Source: Xylocopa sonorina (Eukaryota > Arthropoda > Insecta > Hymenoptera > Apidae). Taken from it: DNA of 64,000 nucleotides. The stretch's first letter is position 1, and the number at the start of each line of letters is the position of its first letter. The stretch lies in contig NC_135204.1 of the NCBI RefSeq assembly GCF_050948175.1, positions 4,331,473 through 4,395,472 on the forward strand, read 5' to 3'. The notes below the pieces were generated by a model. It did not search any database. It was not told where the DNA came from and was given only the letters and a program-made list of their open reading frames with translations. The position numbers and the translations under genes are program-made. Shown here one piece after another: positions 1 through 11,319 of the stretch.

Positions 1-211
1 GTAATTTAAAGTTCGTTGGTTTTTAATAAAGCGATATACGTAGTGAAAATGTATGCTTTATTTAAATATATTTGCCATTAATTAAAAAGTATAAAAAAAA
101 AGAAAAATTGAGAAGATTTAATTTAAAGTAATTGCAGTTGTTTAAAATATTAGTTGCATGCAAAATGTATCCATTAAATTTATTATTAATTATTTAAAAA
201 TATAAGGAAAG
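1..211. other. AT-rich flank downstream of the 5S gene
   Basis: Very AT-rich sequence with poly-A/T runs. It lies downstream of the 5S rRNA gene, which reads away from it on the minus strand. I see no gene or repeat in it. Confidence 0.6.
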
Positions 212-219
212 AAAAAAAA
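212..219 (-). terminator. RNA polymerase III T-run terminator of the 5S gene
   Basis: Eight consecutive A on the plus strand read as T8 on the minus strand, four bases past the 3' end of the 5S rRNA. A run of four or more T is the normal Pol III stop signal. Its length and position support an intact, transcribable 5S gene. Confidence 0.8.
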
Positions 220-223
220 GATT

Positions 224-343
224 GCCAACAACACACGGAGTTCCCAAGCGGTCACCCATCTAAGTACTATCCGTGCCTAACGCAGCTTAACTTCAGTGAT
301 CGGACGAGAACTGGTGTTTCACCTGCGTAGTATGGTCGTTGAC
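224..343 (-). rRNA. 5S ribosomal RNA gene
   Basis: The minus strand carries a 120-nt 5S rRNA, the small RNA of the large ribosomal subunit. It begins GTCAACGACCATACTACGC and ends GTGTGTTGTTGGC. The ends pair into helix I, with one G.U wobble where most animals have G-C. The hallmark segments are present in order: TTCTCGTCCGATCAC, then the internal control region AAGTTAAGCTGCGTT (A-box area), then AGTACTTAGATGGG and GACCGCTTGGGAA (C-box area). Length matches the usual 120 nt. A T8 terminator follows directly and a TATA-like box lies about 30 bp upstream. No second copy occurs in the window, so it is a solitary or dispersed copy here rather than part of a tandem 5S array. It could be a variant or a recent pseudogene, but nothing in the core looks broken. 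Confidence 0.95.
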
Positions 344-365
344 GAAAACTATTATATGTAAATTG

Positions 366-374
366 TATATAAAG
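366..374 (-). promoter_or_regulatory. TATA-like box upstream of 5S rRNA
   Basis: On the minus strand TTTATATAC lies at about -31 to -23 from the first base of the 5S RNA. Arthropod 5S genes often need an upstream TATA-like element at about -30 in addition to the internal control region. The surroundings are AT-rich, so position is the main support. Confidence 0.5.
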
Positions 375-1592
375 AACTTATTTGCATTAAAAAAATGTAA
401 AAAAACAATCAATATTTTCACATTTACATCCTCCTTAAATTTAAAAATTATTTTCTGTGAAAAGTACTTGTTATTTCAAATATTCCATCGGAATTAATAT
501 TTTATCCTCACTTTAAAATCTATTTTTACACGAAACAAATTCTAATAATTTGCAATAAAACGCATGCCTTATATTTTTCTGTTCCCTCTTCAAAATTGCC
601 ATTTTGTCTTCTTTAATGAATTACCTACAAAAACATAGCCAAATAAAAACCATGTAAAACTCGCACTTATCTATTCAAAATCTGCGATTCTCTGGTAGTT
701 CAAACCCTACACTACCACAAGAACTCTACACGCTCTATAATCAACTACTTACTTTTTCATTAATAACTCGTTAACGAATACTAAATAGAAATTTTGGTGA
801 AAAAAAAAGTTACTTGAAATAACTTCAGAAATCACCCATTGAGCGCAGTTTGCCGATCTCTGGGACACTCTTTATGTACTCAACGTTTGATAAAAACCAG
901 TATTGGGCGGTGTTCCTTCCCAGTATTTCCGTATGCAAAACGACAACGAGAGTCCCGCCGACTATTCGTATCAGCACATCAAAGCGGCACTTAGGGTTGA
1001 ATCTCGAAACGCCTTTTCGTGGCAACGGTGCCGGACGATGTTCGCCGATAACTCTGATGCCATTCAGTCGAATGATGCCTGGTCCAGAGGACTCTGAATG
1101 CACCGCTCCGTGCGCGAATCTTCTCTTCCAGTTTAGGCACGCCAGCCATTAAACGGTACGCGTACTTTAGTAAACATTAACGTTGCAGTCGTCTGGTTAT
1201 CCTGGCTGTTTCCGTAAATGCGCGGCTGATCTGAAGAACAATAAGAGGCCTTATCCGAGTGAAACTTTATCAATGGTATGTCTCCCAATGGAAAGTTTCT
1301 TTACTCGATTCTTTAAGGCTGCTGCCATTCACTGATTACAGGGGTCATCCAGTGGATAACTCTAGCCTATGAAATCTAGATTTCACGAGCACGAGAGTCT
1401 AGTTTAGCAGCGGTTGGTTTTTGTGCTTGGAGGTTACGTGGGTTCCGTTTTTGTGGACGTTCTAAGCGCGCTCCATTGTAGATTCGCATAGATAATTATA
1501 CTTGTGTAACACTGTTTCTAATGTTTTACCATATCTTTGATACTTTACTTTTTAGTCCACAATATTTTTCTATCTGAGTAAACTGTATAAAA
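375..1592. other. Mostly non-coding, with one coding-like block
   Basis: AT-rich up to about 820, then a block of more balanced composition (about 825-1150) holding a coding-like minus-strand frame that is listed separately. From 1150 to 1592 I see no gene or repeat. Confidence 0.5.
825..1103 (-). pseudogene. Coding-like open frame, possible broken exon or gene remnant
   Basis: This minus-strand frame of 92 codons ends at a TGA at 825-827 and reads like protein: no low complexity, balanced codons and a hydrophobic stretch (LIRIVGGTLVVVLH) in the middle. Directly upstream, a second coding-like run (MAGVPKLEEKIRARSGA) is open in a different frame of the same strand, and the frame of the main ORF has a stop just before 1103. 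That pattern fits one ancestral coding segment broken by a frameshift, or two exon pieces. I do not recognise the family and see no clear splice acceptor. It may be a gene relic, a transposon fragment or chance. Confidence 0.3.
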
Positions 1593-1898
1593 ACTCAATA
1601 ACGAAGTAAAAATGGACAAAGTTATTAGTTGAGTATGTTTGTTAGACAACATAAATCTAAACTCTACAAATATCAGCCAACAATTTGATGATTAGACTGT
1701 AAGGCAATGAAATAAAAAAAAAGACATTGAAATCACTTTAAAATAACTCAATAAAGAAATAAAAATGGACAAAGTTATTAGTTGAGTGTGTTTGTTAGAC
1801 AACATAAATCTAAACTCTACAAATATCAGCCAACAATTTGATGAATAGACTGTAAGACAACGAAATAAAAAGAAAATATTGAAATACGTCATGTCCTG
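1593..1898. repeat. Two-copy direct tandem duplication, period 153 bp
   Basis: The segment from ACTCAATAACGAAGTAAAAA recurs 153 bp downstream starting at 1746, with scattered substitutions. Both copies contain TTAGTTGAGT and AAATATCAGCCAACAATTTG. The two short minus-strand ORFs here are shadows of the repeat. No coding content. Confidence 0.85.
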
Positions 1899-2899
1899 TA
1901 GAAAATATATATCTACTATAATATACAGAAAATTTTTTAAATTGTGATATCACTATTATCTTTGCAAAGCTATTGTGCGCAAATACTTTATTCTCACGAT
2001 AGACGTTTATACAAGAATCGATATTTGATAATGCCAGCAATTAATCTGCCGAGACGAATTAGATTTATTGAAATGATTTACCGGGCACAGAGGATAGACA
2101 ATGTTCACGGTGCACGCTAACGTTTCCCATGTTGATTTAGCATCTCTATAAATCTTTCCCGCAATAACTTGCAGTTTATTCGTTTACGACCAGGGGATAC
2201 TTTAGAGTTTTGATTAAGACCTCAAGGACTCGTAGTTCCCTTCTGCTTTTCTCTAGTAATTGATCATTCGTAACGAGATGAAGGACTTTGAATGATACAC
2301 GAGACGCTCGTGCGAAACGCATTAAAAACAATTTGTAGATTGGGTTTTCGACTCGAGATACTCGTGACTTTAATGTATTACGTAATTATTGGAATTGATG
2401 CAAAACGCATCTATCAAAATTGTTTCGGATTAAAGGATACATGACTCTAGAAAGAAATTTCTAGAAAATAAAATTCAAAAAGAGACTCTCTGAACTAAAA
2501 GAAGTCAAAAATCAAGAATGACAAAATTGCATCTCATATTTTATTTTCCAAAAAGAGCGATTTCAAAGTTCATTGACGCGCCTTGATGGCAAAAGCCCAA
2601 AGTTAATGCCAACGCGGATGACCAGTGGCCATTACTGAAGATTTCCTCTCACATCACACTAGATTTTTAATATTACCGCACGATGAACTACCAAACTAAC
2701 ATCTTCAAAAACAAAGCTACAAACTTATCCTTATTATCCAATTCCCATCTCACTTTGTCTTCCACGATAAATCCTTTGCCCTCCACTCATCCCTCCACTT
2801 CAACAGCTGACCACATGATTAACAAGAATTCCTTCAAAACACCGTTTAAATTCCAAAAAAACAATCGTACAAATCATACTTCCTCTATCCACAACCCAT
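1899..2899. other. No gene seen; AT-rich sequence
   Basis: AT-rich DNA without a convincing open frame, repeat or RNA. A 72-codon plus-strand frame at 2683-2901 is rich in Asn, Ser and Thr, as expected from AT-rich chance ORFs. Confidence 0.5.
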
Positions 2900-3650
2900 A
2901 ATTCTTAAAGTTCCAGCTGCGATTAATCGAACCGAAGCAACGTGGACGTTCACCAGCCGACGTTCCCGTTCGCTTTCCACATCGAACGGTCCAGTGTTGA
3001 AGAGCGAGGCGATTCGGCAAGAATGTTAACGAATCGCGGAATCCCGAAGGTGGATGGATAACGGCGGTGTCGGTCGTTTGGAGTCGCGGATGGGCGCTGC
3101 CCTGGCCACCAGCCGTTCCATCGCGTATCCGAGGGGGCCCCTGGTGCGCGTCCCGCGGAGTTGAAGGGTCATCGAACTCGTGTTCGAATGTTCGGCGAGC
3201 GAGCACCGTCTGCACGGTAGTGGGTACCGGGAACCGAGAACAAAGTACCGGGTACCATTCACCGTACGAACCGCGTGGTACGGGGGCCCTCTTCGCCTGA
3301 TAAGGGCGATCAGCTCCCACCTTCGCGAGGCCACGTCGGAACCCGTGAGCGTCTCGTCCCACAAACGAGCAGACAGAAATCACGAGCTGGACGTCCTGGC
3401 TAATGATGCTGCACGTTCCCTGCTTACCAGCGGTGTGTGTACGTACGTAGTACGTATACGCCTGGCCACTGTCCCCCTACTTTGTTTGTTGATTCCTCGC
3501 GCACTGCCCGGGCCAACGACCCGTGGTCACATCGGCGAAATGTGGCCGCGTAGCCTACGACCAGCGTTGGGCCAACCGCGGGTACCAATGGGCCGGTTGA
3601 CGTTGGGCTCTGCCAGGGTTAAGGTCGATTTTTCTGTGTCTAGGTGGAGG
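2900..3650. other. CpG-rich block
   Basis: Sharp switch to GC- and CpG-rich sequence. Several frames stay open on both strands (for example about 169 codons minus at 2874-3383 and 168 plus at 3180-3686), which is what CpG-rich DNA with few stop codons produces. None resembles a known family. The block includes a 39-bp segment (3376-3414) repeated at 5607-5645. It could be a promoter or first-exon region, but that cannot be shown here. Confidence 0.5.
3376..3414 (+). repeat. 39-bp dispersed segment, copy 1 (pair with 5607-5645)
   Basis: This segment from GAAATCACGAGCTGG through GGCTAATGATGCTGCAC matches 5607-5645 at 35 of 39 positions. The flanks do not obviously align. In one frame both copies read E-I-x-S-W-T-S-x-L-M-M-L-H. 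Confidence 0.6.
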
Positions 3651-5429
3651 TTAATTTGGAAATGCGCGAGTTTGAGGCTAGTGTAATGATAATTGTGAAT
3701 CTAGATTGCTTCAAATGTGGTTTGATTGTGATAGATGATGTTTGGATCAGTCAATATTAGCGGTAACTAAATGAGTTTGTACCTTTGCGTGAAGAAGAGT
3801 CGTTTGTTGCGCAGAATTTTGTGAATGTTGGTATTAAAAGCAGTGAATACAAATTTAGCAATTTTTTTGTTGCAAGTGTTCTTATTGTGGAGATACTACG
3901 GCGTGTGTCGTCGATAAGTGTTATTAAAGTGTTATTAATAAATAAAATATTTGTTTTAGGTTTAATTAGATGTTGCATGCTTACTTAAATAATTTGCTTC
4001 ATCAGTTGCTTTATGATATGATTCGGATTAAAACAAACTGACTTTCAGAAACAGAGAATACAAGTAGATATTCTTCTCATTCTATGAAACAGAGATTTTA
4101 GATAATCACTCCCATTTCTGTTCGTGTTCCTCTCTAAGGATAGTTCTAGACTTAGAAAGGTGATGGAATAATCATAGATTTCCAAAAAAGATTACCCATC
4201 ATGCATAATGCATGGGAGAACATTACTCCAGGAAAAATTCTAATTCAAAGCATCTAATTACAATTTGCATCGAAGGACACGCTCAAAGTGCTAAGAGAAA
4301 TCGGCGACGCCTGCGTGGGATGAGCGAAAGTGTATGCATTTGATAGAAAGGTCAGCCGAAGCAATCTTCGAACCACAAGTGCCTTTCAGAACATCCTCAT
4401 CGAAGATCAATCTACCAGAGAAACTACCTCAAAACTATGACAGATAGTAAAAAGTACGAATTTATATGCTTGCAAAAATTGAGTAATTTTGAAAAAGATG
4501 TGAATGGCGAGTTAAGTCACCTGAACTCTGAAATATCCTTCAGATTTTACGATTAATAAATAGAATGACGATCTTCTCGCCAAAAGTTCACCAACTTGTA
4601 TCATTACAATTTTATTTTTATAATATACAAATATGGGCCCTTTATAGATATTACTTAATTAAAAACGTTTTTAATACGAGACAACTGAAGCAAAAAGGAA
4701 GAGATTAGGTGTCTTTTAATTAAGAAGTAACTGAATAGTAAAATCGATTAAAAATTCCATTGAATACATGAAATCTGTTTAAAATACAAGAATTGTTATA
4801 AATATTTAGCTTAGCAACGAAAAGAAAACTACATAATTTTGTTAGAATAAATCCAAGGGATACGTATATTTTGCTTTTTAATTCAGGTTCATTTAACCCA
4901 TATACCGTTCTCCAACCAACTTTAGCCATGAATGCTTTGAATACCGCCCAGCAGAAGCGTCTGATGAAAATCACAGTGGGTATAGTGTCCCATTGACTGA
5001 CCATCTAACGAACTCCTATTATCATCTGAACTGCTGCTCAACGTAGCCTCTCTAGCACGAAAAATCGTAGATAGTAAACAGAATCGGATTCATAGACGAT
5101 ATTATAAGAACGATATCCCAGTCGAACTGAACGCACACGACTTTTGTCGATCGATAAAACTGTCAGACAAATCCAAATCTATGAGGACATATGGACACGT
5201 GTACACTGGTGAATATTGCTAATCAAAGTGGTCTTCGAACCAACTAAAATTGTAACGAAGACTATGAAGATATATGGAGGTGTTCCATAAGAAAAAAAAA
5301 AGAAAAAAAAATGGACGTACAGTTCTCGTACGAACACCTTATCTCCCTAAAATGGAGTTCCATTGTGCACGCAATTGACTGTTTTCCAACGCAAGTACGA
5401 TCAACGAACCATCGATAAAAAAAAAAGCA
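3651..5429. other. No gene seen; AT-rich sequence
   Basis: AT-rich and probably intronic or intergenic. A minus-strand frame at 4720-5004 (94 codons, hydrophobic) has no recognisable domain. An A-rich run with interspersed G lies near 5288-5312. Confidence 0.5.
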
Positions 5430-5606
5430 GTCAGCGAAATGCAGCGAGACAAACAGGAACAAACCATCCCGCCGGGTGTATTAAACATTTTAATTTATGG
5501 CGACGGCCGCTTCCATTTACGCGTCCCCTTAGAATACGGAATGTCGAGGCACATCTCGCTTAAACCAGGGAACCGTGTTTCGCGAAAGCGAAGGGAGCGA
5601 GGGAAG

Positions 5607-5645
5607 GAAATCAGAAGCTGGACGTCGCGGCTAATGATGCTGCAC
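5607..5645 (+). repeat. 39-bp dispersed segment, copy 2 (pair with 3376-3414)
   Basis: Second copy, in the same orientation, with four mismatches over 39 bp. It ends CGGCTAATGATGCTGCAC. See 3376-3414. Confidence 0.6.
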
Positions 5646-5813
5646 CGCCGTCCGAGTAGTACAGTAGTAGACTCTATTCTTTATTCGTACTTTATTTGCT
5701 TGTGCTCTCCCACGTGCAGCCGCGATTCACTCGCGTGTCGTGAACGTCGCCCGTTAGCCTCTTCCGTCGTGTAGCTTTTTGCTGGCTGGTCGCGCGGCTA
5801 ATTTATGTACTTA

Positions 5814-5892
5814 TGAGAAAAAGCGAGGGAAAGAGGAAAGGGACGGAGGTAGAAAGAGGGAGAGAGAGAGAGAGAGAGAGGGAGGGAGGAAT
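5814..5892 (+). repeat. Purine tract with (GA)n microsatellite
   Basis: About 80 bases almost entirely of A and G, containing an uninterrupted GA dinucleotide run of about ten units around 5859-5880, followed by GGAGGGAGG. It is simple-sequence DNA that may adopt triplex structure. Confidence 0.8.
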
Positions 5893-6720
5893 AGCGTGGT
5901 ACCAACTGTAAAGGGTTCCCGTGCGCTCAGCTAGCCGCTCGTTCGAATAATGACGCCCCGTTCGTCGCGTAATTTACGCGTTTTTGCCAGCGTGGAATGC
6001 CGCTTCGCCACGCTGATCGACTGAATTTGTAGCTGCTTAACGCGGCTCGCCTCCTCCCGTGACATAGTTCTTTCCGCGGACGAGGATCGCGAGGGAAACT
6101 CGAATTCCCACGCAGCCCTCTCTGGCGAGCGCGAGGATCCCATCGGTGGTAACAGTGCCGCCACCTGCGGGAAATAAAGTTATTATTTATGGGATGCGCG
6201 GCCGTTTAACAAGCCACGCGAGTGTGTCCCAGTAATAGCGGGCCGCGATATATAATTAGCATAACCAGACACCCGGGAAACTTGCCGCTGTTCGGGCACC
6301 TAACGCTGCTCGCGCGCCTAGGGATCGCCCTTGCGCGGCCCTCTACTTCACGATTAAGTACCGAGGATTGCCGCGATGTGGATCATTATGCCAGATCCGG
6401 TGATAGCGGTCGCTCGTTCCTCGAGGTAGTTAACGGTAGTAGGGTTCACACGCGGAATATTCCCTCTATTCGGTGCGATCCTCGTTCGAACGAAAAATAG
6501 GAATCTGTATTAACTACAAAAAGAGTTCTGCGCGTGCGCATCGCGCGTCGCGTCGTCGTAACCTTGCGTCAATCATAAGTACGAGTGTATCGTGTATATC
6601 TGTACGATCGATGGATGTTATTGGTTCTGTCGTCACTAAAGGCCTTAGATGTTGGTTCGCAAGAACTTCGTCGATTCCAGCTTTAGGCTAATCCATTATC
6701 GCATCCACTTGAAATACGGT

Positions 6721-8577
6721 ACAAATAAACGCTTGGGCAATCTTATTATGTAGGTTGGTACATTATATATCCTCGCAACCACTGACTTCCTCTCAGAAGT
6801 CCGTTCAGACTTTGTGGTAAGAAACGACGGGAAAACGTGATCTTGGGATTGTGGGTTCTTGATCTATTGGTAGGTTACTGGTCAGTAATGCGTTGCGGAA
6901 GATGTCACTTATATCCAAGCACATTAAGGTATTTGGTTTGATAAGAAAGTTTATCTGAAACTTTCAGAACTTGCTCTGTTCTGGACTTGGAATTGATGAA
7001 CTTAATATCCAAAGTACCTTTTCATTATTGCTCCTAAACTTTGCATATATTTACTATTTTGCAGTTGATATGCAAAAAATATATCACTTCAAATTATCTG
7101 ACACATAAATAAATTTTTAGCATTTGGGAAAAATCAGGTTCGAAGGAGTTGCATTCAAAGGATAATACAACAGTGGTCGTTTCGTACTCAACAAAGATAG
7201 TAGAATCACTGCTCGCACCTCGTCGGTGGATAAATGAACCAAGGATAAAAGTCTCGATAAGAAAAGCACAGCGGGCATCGCCGATCACAATAGCAGTTCC
7301 TGCTGGTGTCACGTTGATTAGCCTGAGAGGAGAGTTTAGCGGCACGTGTCCTTTGGTGGCGACCGTTATATGGACGTGACCTATGTCGTCGAACACGGTG
7401 GAGGCCTAGGATCAATGAGCGATCGTTTCTTGGAAGTTAGGATTATGCCCGTGGCTATGCGCAAAGTACCTCGCCTAACGGTCCGCCTATGAACCAGTGA
7501 CCTGAACACGAACCGTGCAAACTTCGCCCTGCCTCATTGTTCCCCGTGCCGGGCCACTAACGTTGAGTTGCCTCGCTTTCCTCTCTAATTGTCGCTAATA
7601 AGCGTGTTTTATTGGTCCTTCTTCAGTAATGACAACCTGTTGTTTAGAGATACCTGAGCTCGTTCATTATTCAGCTTTTGACAAATTGGTGCATCTCAAT
7701 TCTGGATGAATTGTGCTCTTAATATTGGTACCATTTACTTAGTATTTATTATTAAGCATTTTAATACTTAGTATTGGAATCATTTGATTAGTATTTACGG
7801 GTCTTCTTTTCTCTGATTACTACTTCTTTTTTATTTCTAATGACAGCAACTCTTTTTTGGGTTACACATTTCATTAAGTTACTTAATGAAAGAAGTTAGT
7901 ACTTCTTTTTGTTTTTAATGAGAAAGATTGTTTTTAAATTCGTTGTCCAATCTACAACGCCAAAAATTCCATTAATCGGATAATAAAAATGCAAGCATCA
8001 AAAATCGAATTAAAAACGCATTACGTTCATACTTCGAAATGGCGAAGACTCCTCTTAAATACGTCGTCTTAATCCCAGCATGTCACAAGATTAGAAAAAT
8101 CCTTGGACAACTTGATCCGCGCGTGGAACGTCATCCTTTTTTCATCCCCTCAGCGTTCAATTTGACGCGAACGAAGATGCACGACCCAGCAGTGTCGGTT
8201 CTACGTCGCTCGAATTCCTCGCTTGTCGCGCGTCCGCCTAATTTGATCCGCTCGGTAAACGAACTTCAGTTTTTTTCCACGTCGTGACGCTGACTTCTTA
8301 GATTCGTCGATTAAGATAAACGTGTAGCGAAAAGTCTAAACGAGACCCTGCCTGAGGACAAGTCGCCTCCGCAGGACGAGCCACAGTTGGGGTGACCAAC
8401 CGTATTTGGCGTAGCGATTCGACGTTCATGCTAATCCTTTCGACTGAACGAAATTCCAGACAGAAATTCGACTAAAATATTAACTAAGCGAAAATGATCC
8501 ATTAACGAATAGATAATAAATTGTAATTATAATCCTCTGACTTTATAAAACGCATGCCTCTCTATATTTTCAATAAT
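6721..8577. other. No gene seen
   Basis: Mixed AT-rich DNA. The slightly richer parts near 7150-7560 and 8040-8420 carry short overlapping frames of no recognisable family. A local imperfect duplication of CTTAGTATT-type sequence occurs around 7735-7800. Nothing else supported. Confidence 0.45.
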
Positions 8578-9128
8578 TATAATTAGTTGAAATTCATTGT
8601 TAAAATTTCTCCAATTAATTTACCTATCAGTAACCCAGTAGAAACAGTTCTAAATATCTCTCCTCGCATTTTCTCTGCAACAAGAAAACAAATTACTGAA
8701 ATTTTTTCAATCATCCCCATAAAACCACCCTGCTCCATTCCACCCTGCATAATTTAATTTTTTGTAATTGGTTGAAATTCATTGTCAAAATTTCTCCCCT
8801 CAATTTACTTACCAGTAACCCATTAGAAACAGCTCTAAATATTTTTCTTGGTATCTTCTCTACCGCTGCAACAAGAAAACAGATTACTGAAATTTTTTCA
8901 ATCATCCCCATAAAACCACCCTGTTCCATTCCACCCCGCATAATTTAATTTTTTGTAATTGGTTGAAATTCATTGTCAAAATTTCTCGCCTCAATTTACT
9001 TACCAGTAACCCATTAGAAACAGTTCTAAATATTTTTCTTGGCATCTTCTCTACCATTGCAATAACGAAACAGATTACTGAAATTTCTTCATCCCCGTAA
9101 AACCACCCTGCTCCATTCCACCCCGCGT
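8578..9128. repeat. Three-copy tandem array, period about 185-191 bp
   Basis: Unit starts, marked by GTTGAAATTCATTG, fall at 8586, 8771 and 8962. Each unit then carries AGTAACCCA and ends with TAAAACCACCCTG and CCATTCCACCC. The last copy breaks off into the CpG-rich block after about 9128. The minus-strand ORFs 8711-8941 and 8902-9153 are nearly identical to each other because they read the repeat. Confidence 0.9.
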
Positions 9129-9880
9129 AACCCAAAGCGTAACGCGCGAACAAGGTAGTCCCGAGTCCTGGCCGCGACCTTCGAATGATACACGAACTTT
9201 TCCATCAAAGTGATTCCGCTCATTACATCCGTGTCTCTCATCACGCGCTAATGATGATACCCCATCCGGTCAGCGTACCTCGCGCCAGAGATAGTTAGCC
9301 GCTTGTAACGACGACGGGGTGATAAATTTTCGCGTGCCGGCTAACAAGACCGCTACGGAGCAGACCTCGAAAATCGCGTGGTCTCTGTTAGAAATTCACC
9401 GCGGTTCCTCGCCGCGGTTTAGCCTACAGCTGGCGTCGCGGTGGAAACCAGGCGGGACCACGTAGGCGTCTAGGGACAACGTCCTGGCTTTCAGGGTGCG
9501 TTCACCCGCGCGGCCGCTCGCGAACCTTTCATCCGAAATCCTTGAAAGGGGGGCTGGGGGAGCAGCCGGTGACAAGGGTACAAGATCTCTCTGTGTAGAT
9601 CGCGGGGATCATTGTGAGAAGAGTACATCGCGCCCACGTTCGACAAACCGGACCTGTCCGACGCCCTTCTTCAACAACGCGCGCGGCTGTCCGCGATGGC
9701 CGCGTTTCTCATCCGACGCTGGCTACCTGCTACCTTTTCACCGGCCCATCGGCTGACTAATAGCGAAATGATCCGCGAGGCCAGCCGTTCCCCACTTTTC
9801 ATCTCGATAAACGATTGCCTGGCTTGTCGACATTGTCTCTGTTACGGGACGGAGATGGAGATGGAGATCAGAAGTCGTTT
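9129..9880. other. CpG-rich block
   Basis: CpG-rich, with short overlapping open frames on the plus strand (9496-9756, 9696-9968) that share no recognisable domain. It may be regulatory or first-exon sequence, but I see no decisive signal. Confidence 0.45.
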
Positions 9881-9884
9881 TAGA

Positions 9885-10172
9885 CTGTTATACGTCGATG
9901 GTTTTATGTCTACGAGTGCAATTTGGAGTGGGTTAGATATTTTTTATTCGCTTCGAAAATTTACCTAAATTTTGGGTACGAGGTTTAGAAAATTTGAATA
10001 GGAATAGAGAAAATATATTTGTTGGTAATGTTGATGTCGATGGCTTTATGTCTATGATTGCAATTTGGAGTGGGTTAGATATTTTTTATTCGCTTCGAAA
10101 ATTTATCTAAATTTTGGGTACGAGGTTTAGAAAATTTGAATAGAAATGGAGAAAATATATTTGTTAGTAATG
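9885..10172. repeat. Two-copy tandem duplication, period 142 bp
   Basis: The segment containing GCAATTTGGAGTGGGTTAG and GGGTACGAGGTTTAGAAAA recurs 142 bp downstream (AGGTTTAGAA at 9981 and 10123) with few differences. No coding content. Confidence 0.85.
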
Positions 10173-11319
10173 GACATAGAAACTAGATAAAAACTACATG
10201 GTAAGTCGGAATTATATATGAAATAAGGTAACTTAAATTTTCTGTAGAAAGTAATAATTCAATCTGTAGGTGAAGACATCAAATCATTTATTAATTCTGA
10301 TATTAAATCTTACTAAAATCGCGATGATAAATATCGCTAAAATTAGCAAACCTTCGTGTCCAAATATCGTTACATCCTTCGATATTTCAACGTTTACCGA
10401 GTCTCGATTAATTCCCAAAAACGTATGGCATTTCTGCAAGAAGTTACGAGCCAGTGATTTTGCCGGGATTTTTCTACTAACTCGAGAAACAAGCAGCCCC
10501 TAGGCGCGTAATATGATTTACAGGACGCGCAGCGACATGAACATCCGTGGCTACGCTGTACCGCGTAATGTAATACGGCAGCCGAATTAACTGAGGCTTG
10601 GCCATTACTACCGGCGCCGCCTACCCAAGTTAAAGCTGGGCGTGTACGTTAAAGAGTTAAGAAAACGCAGGTCCATAGATCCGCGCGCACCCTAGCTCAC
10701 CCATGAAACACTACCTACGCGTCCTTCTCCCCGACGTGCTCTCGGTTGCAGGTCTTTCACAAACCTTCGACGCTAGCCGCGCGTAACATTAAACGGTCTT
10801 CAACCTGGACAAGATTCCTCTCGCGCTTCGGCTGTCCGCTGCGCTCGCGCGCGAGGAACTGTGTCAGTGTTGCGTGGCTTGTTTCGCGAAGGAACGTCGC
10901 TGGTCTCATGCATTACGCATCGACAGCGAAGTCGACCCTGGCGCGCGGAGCTTTCGCGAGCCCCCGAGTATCGAACAGGAGGATCCCTCTTCGTCAGAGC
11001 TGGGGAACGCGCGCGCACACGCGAGTGCGAGCGTTCTCCAGCTCGTAGGTAAGCGAGGCGGCGTATATGGACATGCAGAGCAAGGCAAGCGTGATGCGGC
11101 ACGCGTCGGCATTCTGAATCGCGCCGGTGTTTTCCGGTCTGCGCCTCCGCAGGTTCCGTTAGCCGCGTTATGCGATTGTGCTAATGGGTCAAATTGCGTC
11201 TGTCGTCTAACGAGCAGCGATCACGTGGGTGGCGTGCCGGGTGTCTGAATGAAGCCACCAGAGATCGTCGTAGATGCCGGCCTTCGTTAGCGGTTTTAAA
11301 GACGAACGTGGGGTTACAG
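10173..11319. other. AT-rich then CpG-rich; no assignable gene
   Basis: AT-rich to about 10490, then CpG-rich to about 11290. Overlapping plus and minus frames between 10746 and 11248 are Arg/Ser-rich and look like chance frames in CpG-rich DNA. Confidence 0.45.

Larger units (their letters stand above)
5430..6720. other. CpG-rich block
   Basis: CpG-rich sequence with several overlapping chance-like open frames. It contains copy 2 of the 39-bp segment and the purine tract, both listed separately. No family recognised. Confidence 0.45.

Noticed and set aside
2874..3686. Long overlapping ORFs on both strands (169 and 168 codons)
   Set aside because: They lie in a CpG-rich block with few stops. 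Several phases are open at once and none resembles a known family.
8711..9153. Two similar 76- and 83-codon minus ORFs
   Set aside because: They are shadows of the 185-191-bp tandem array.
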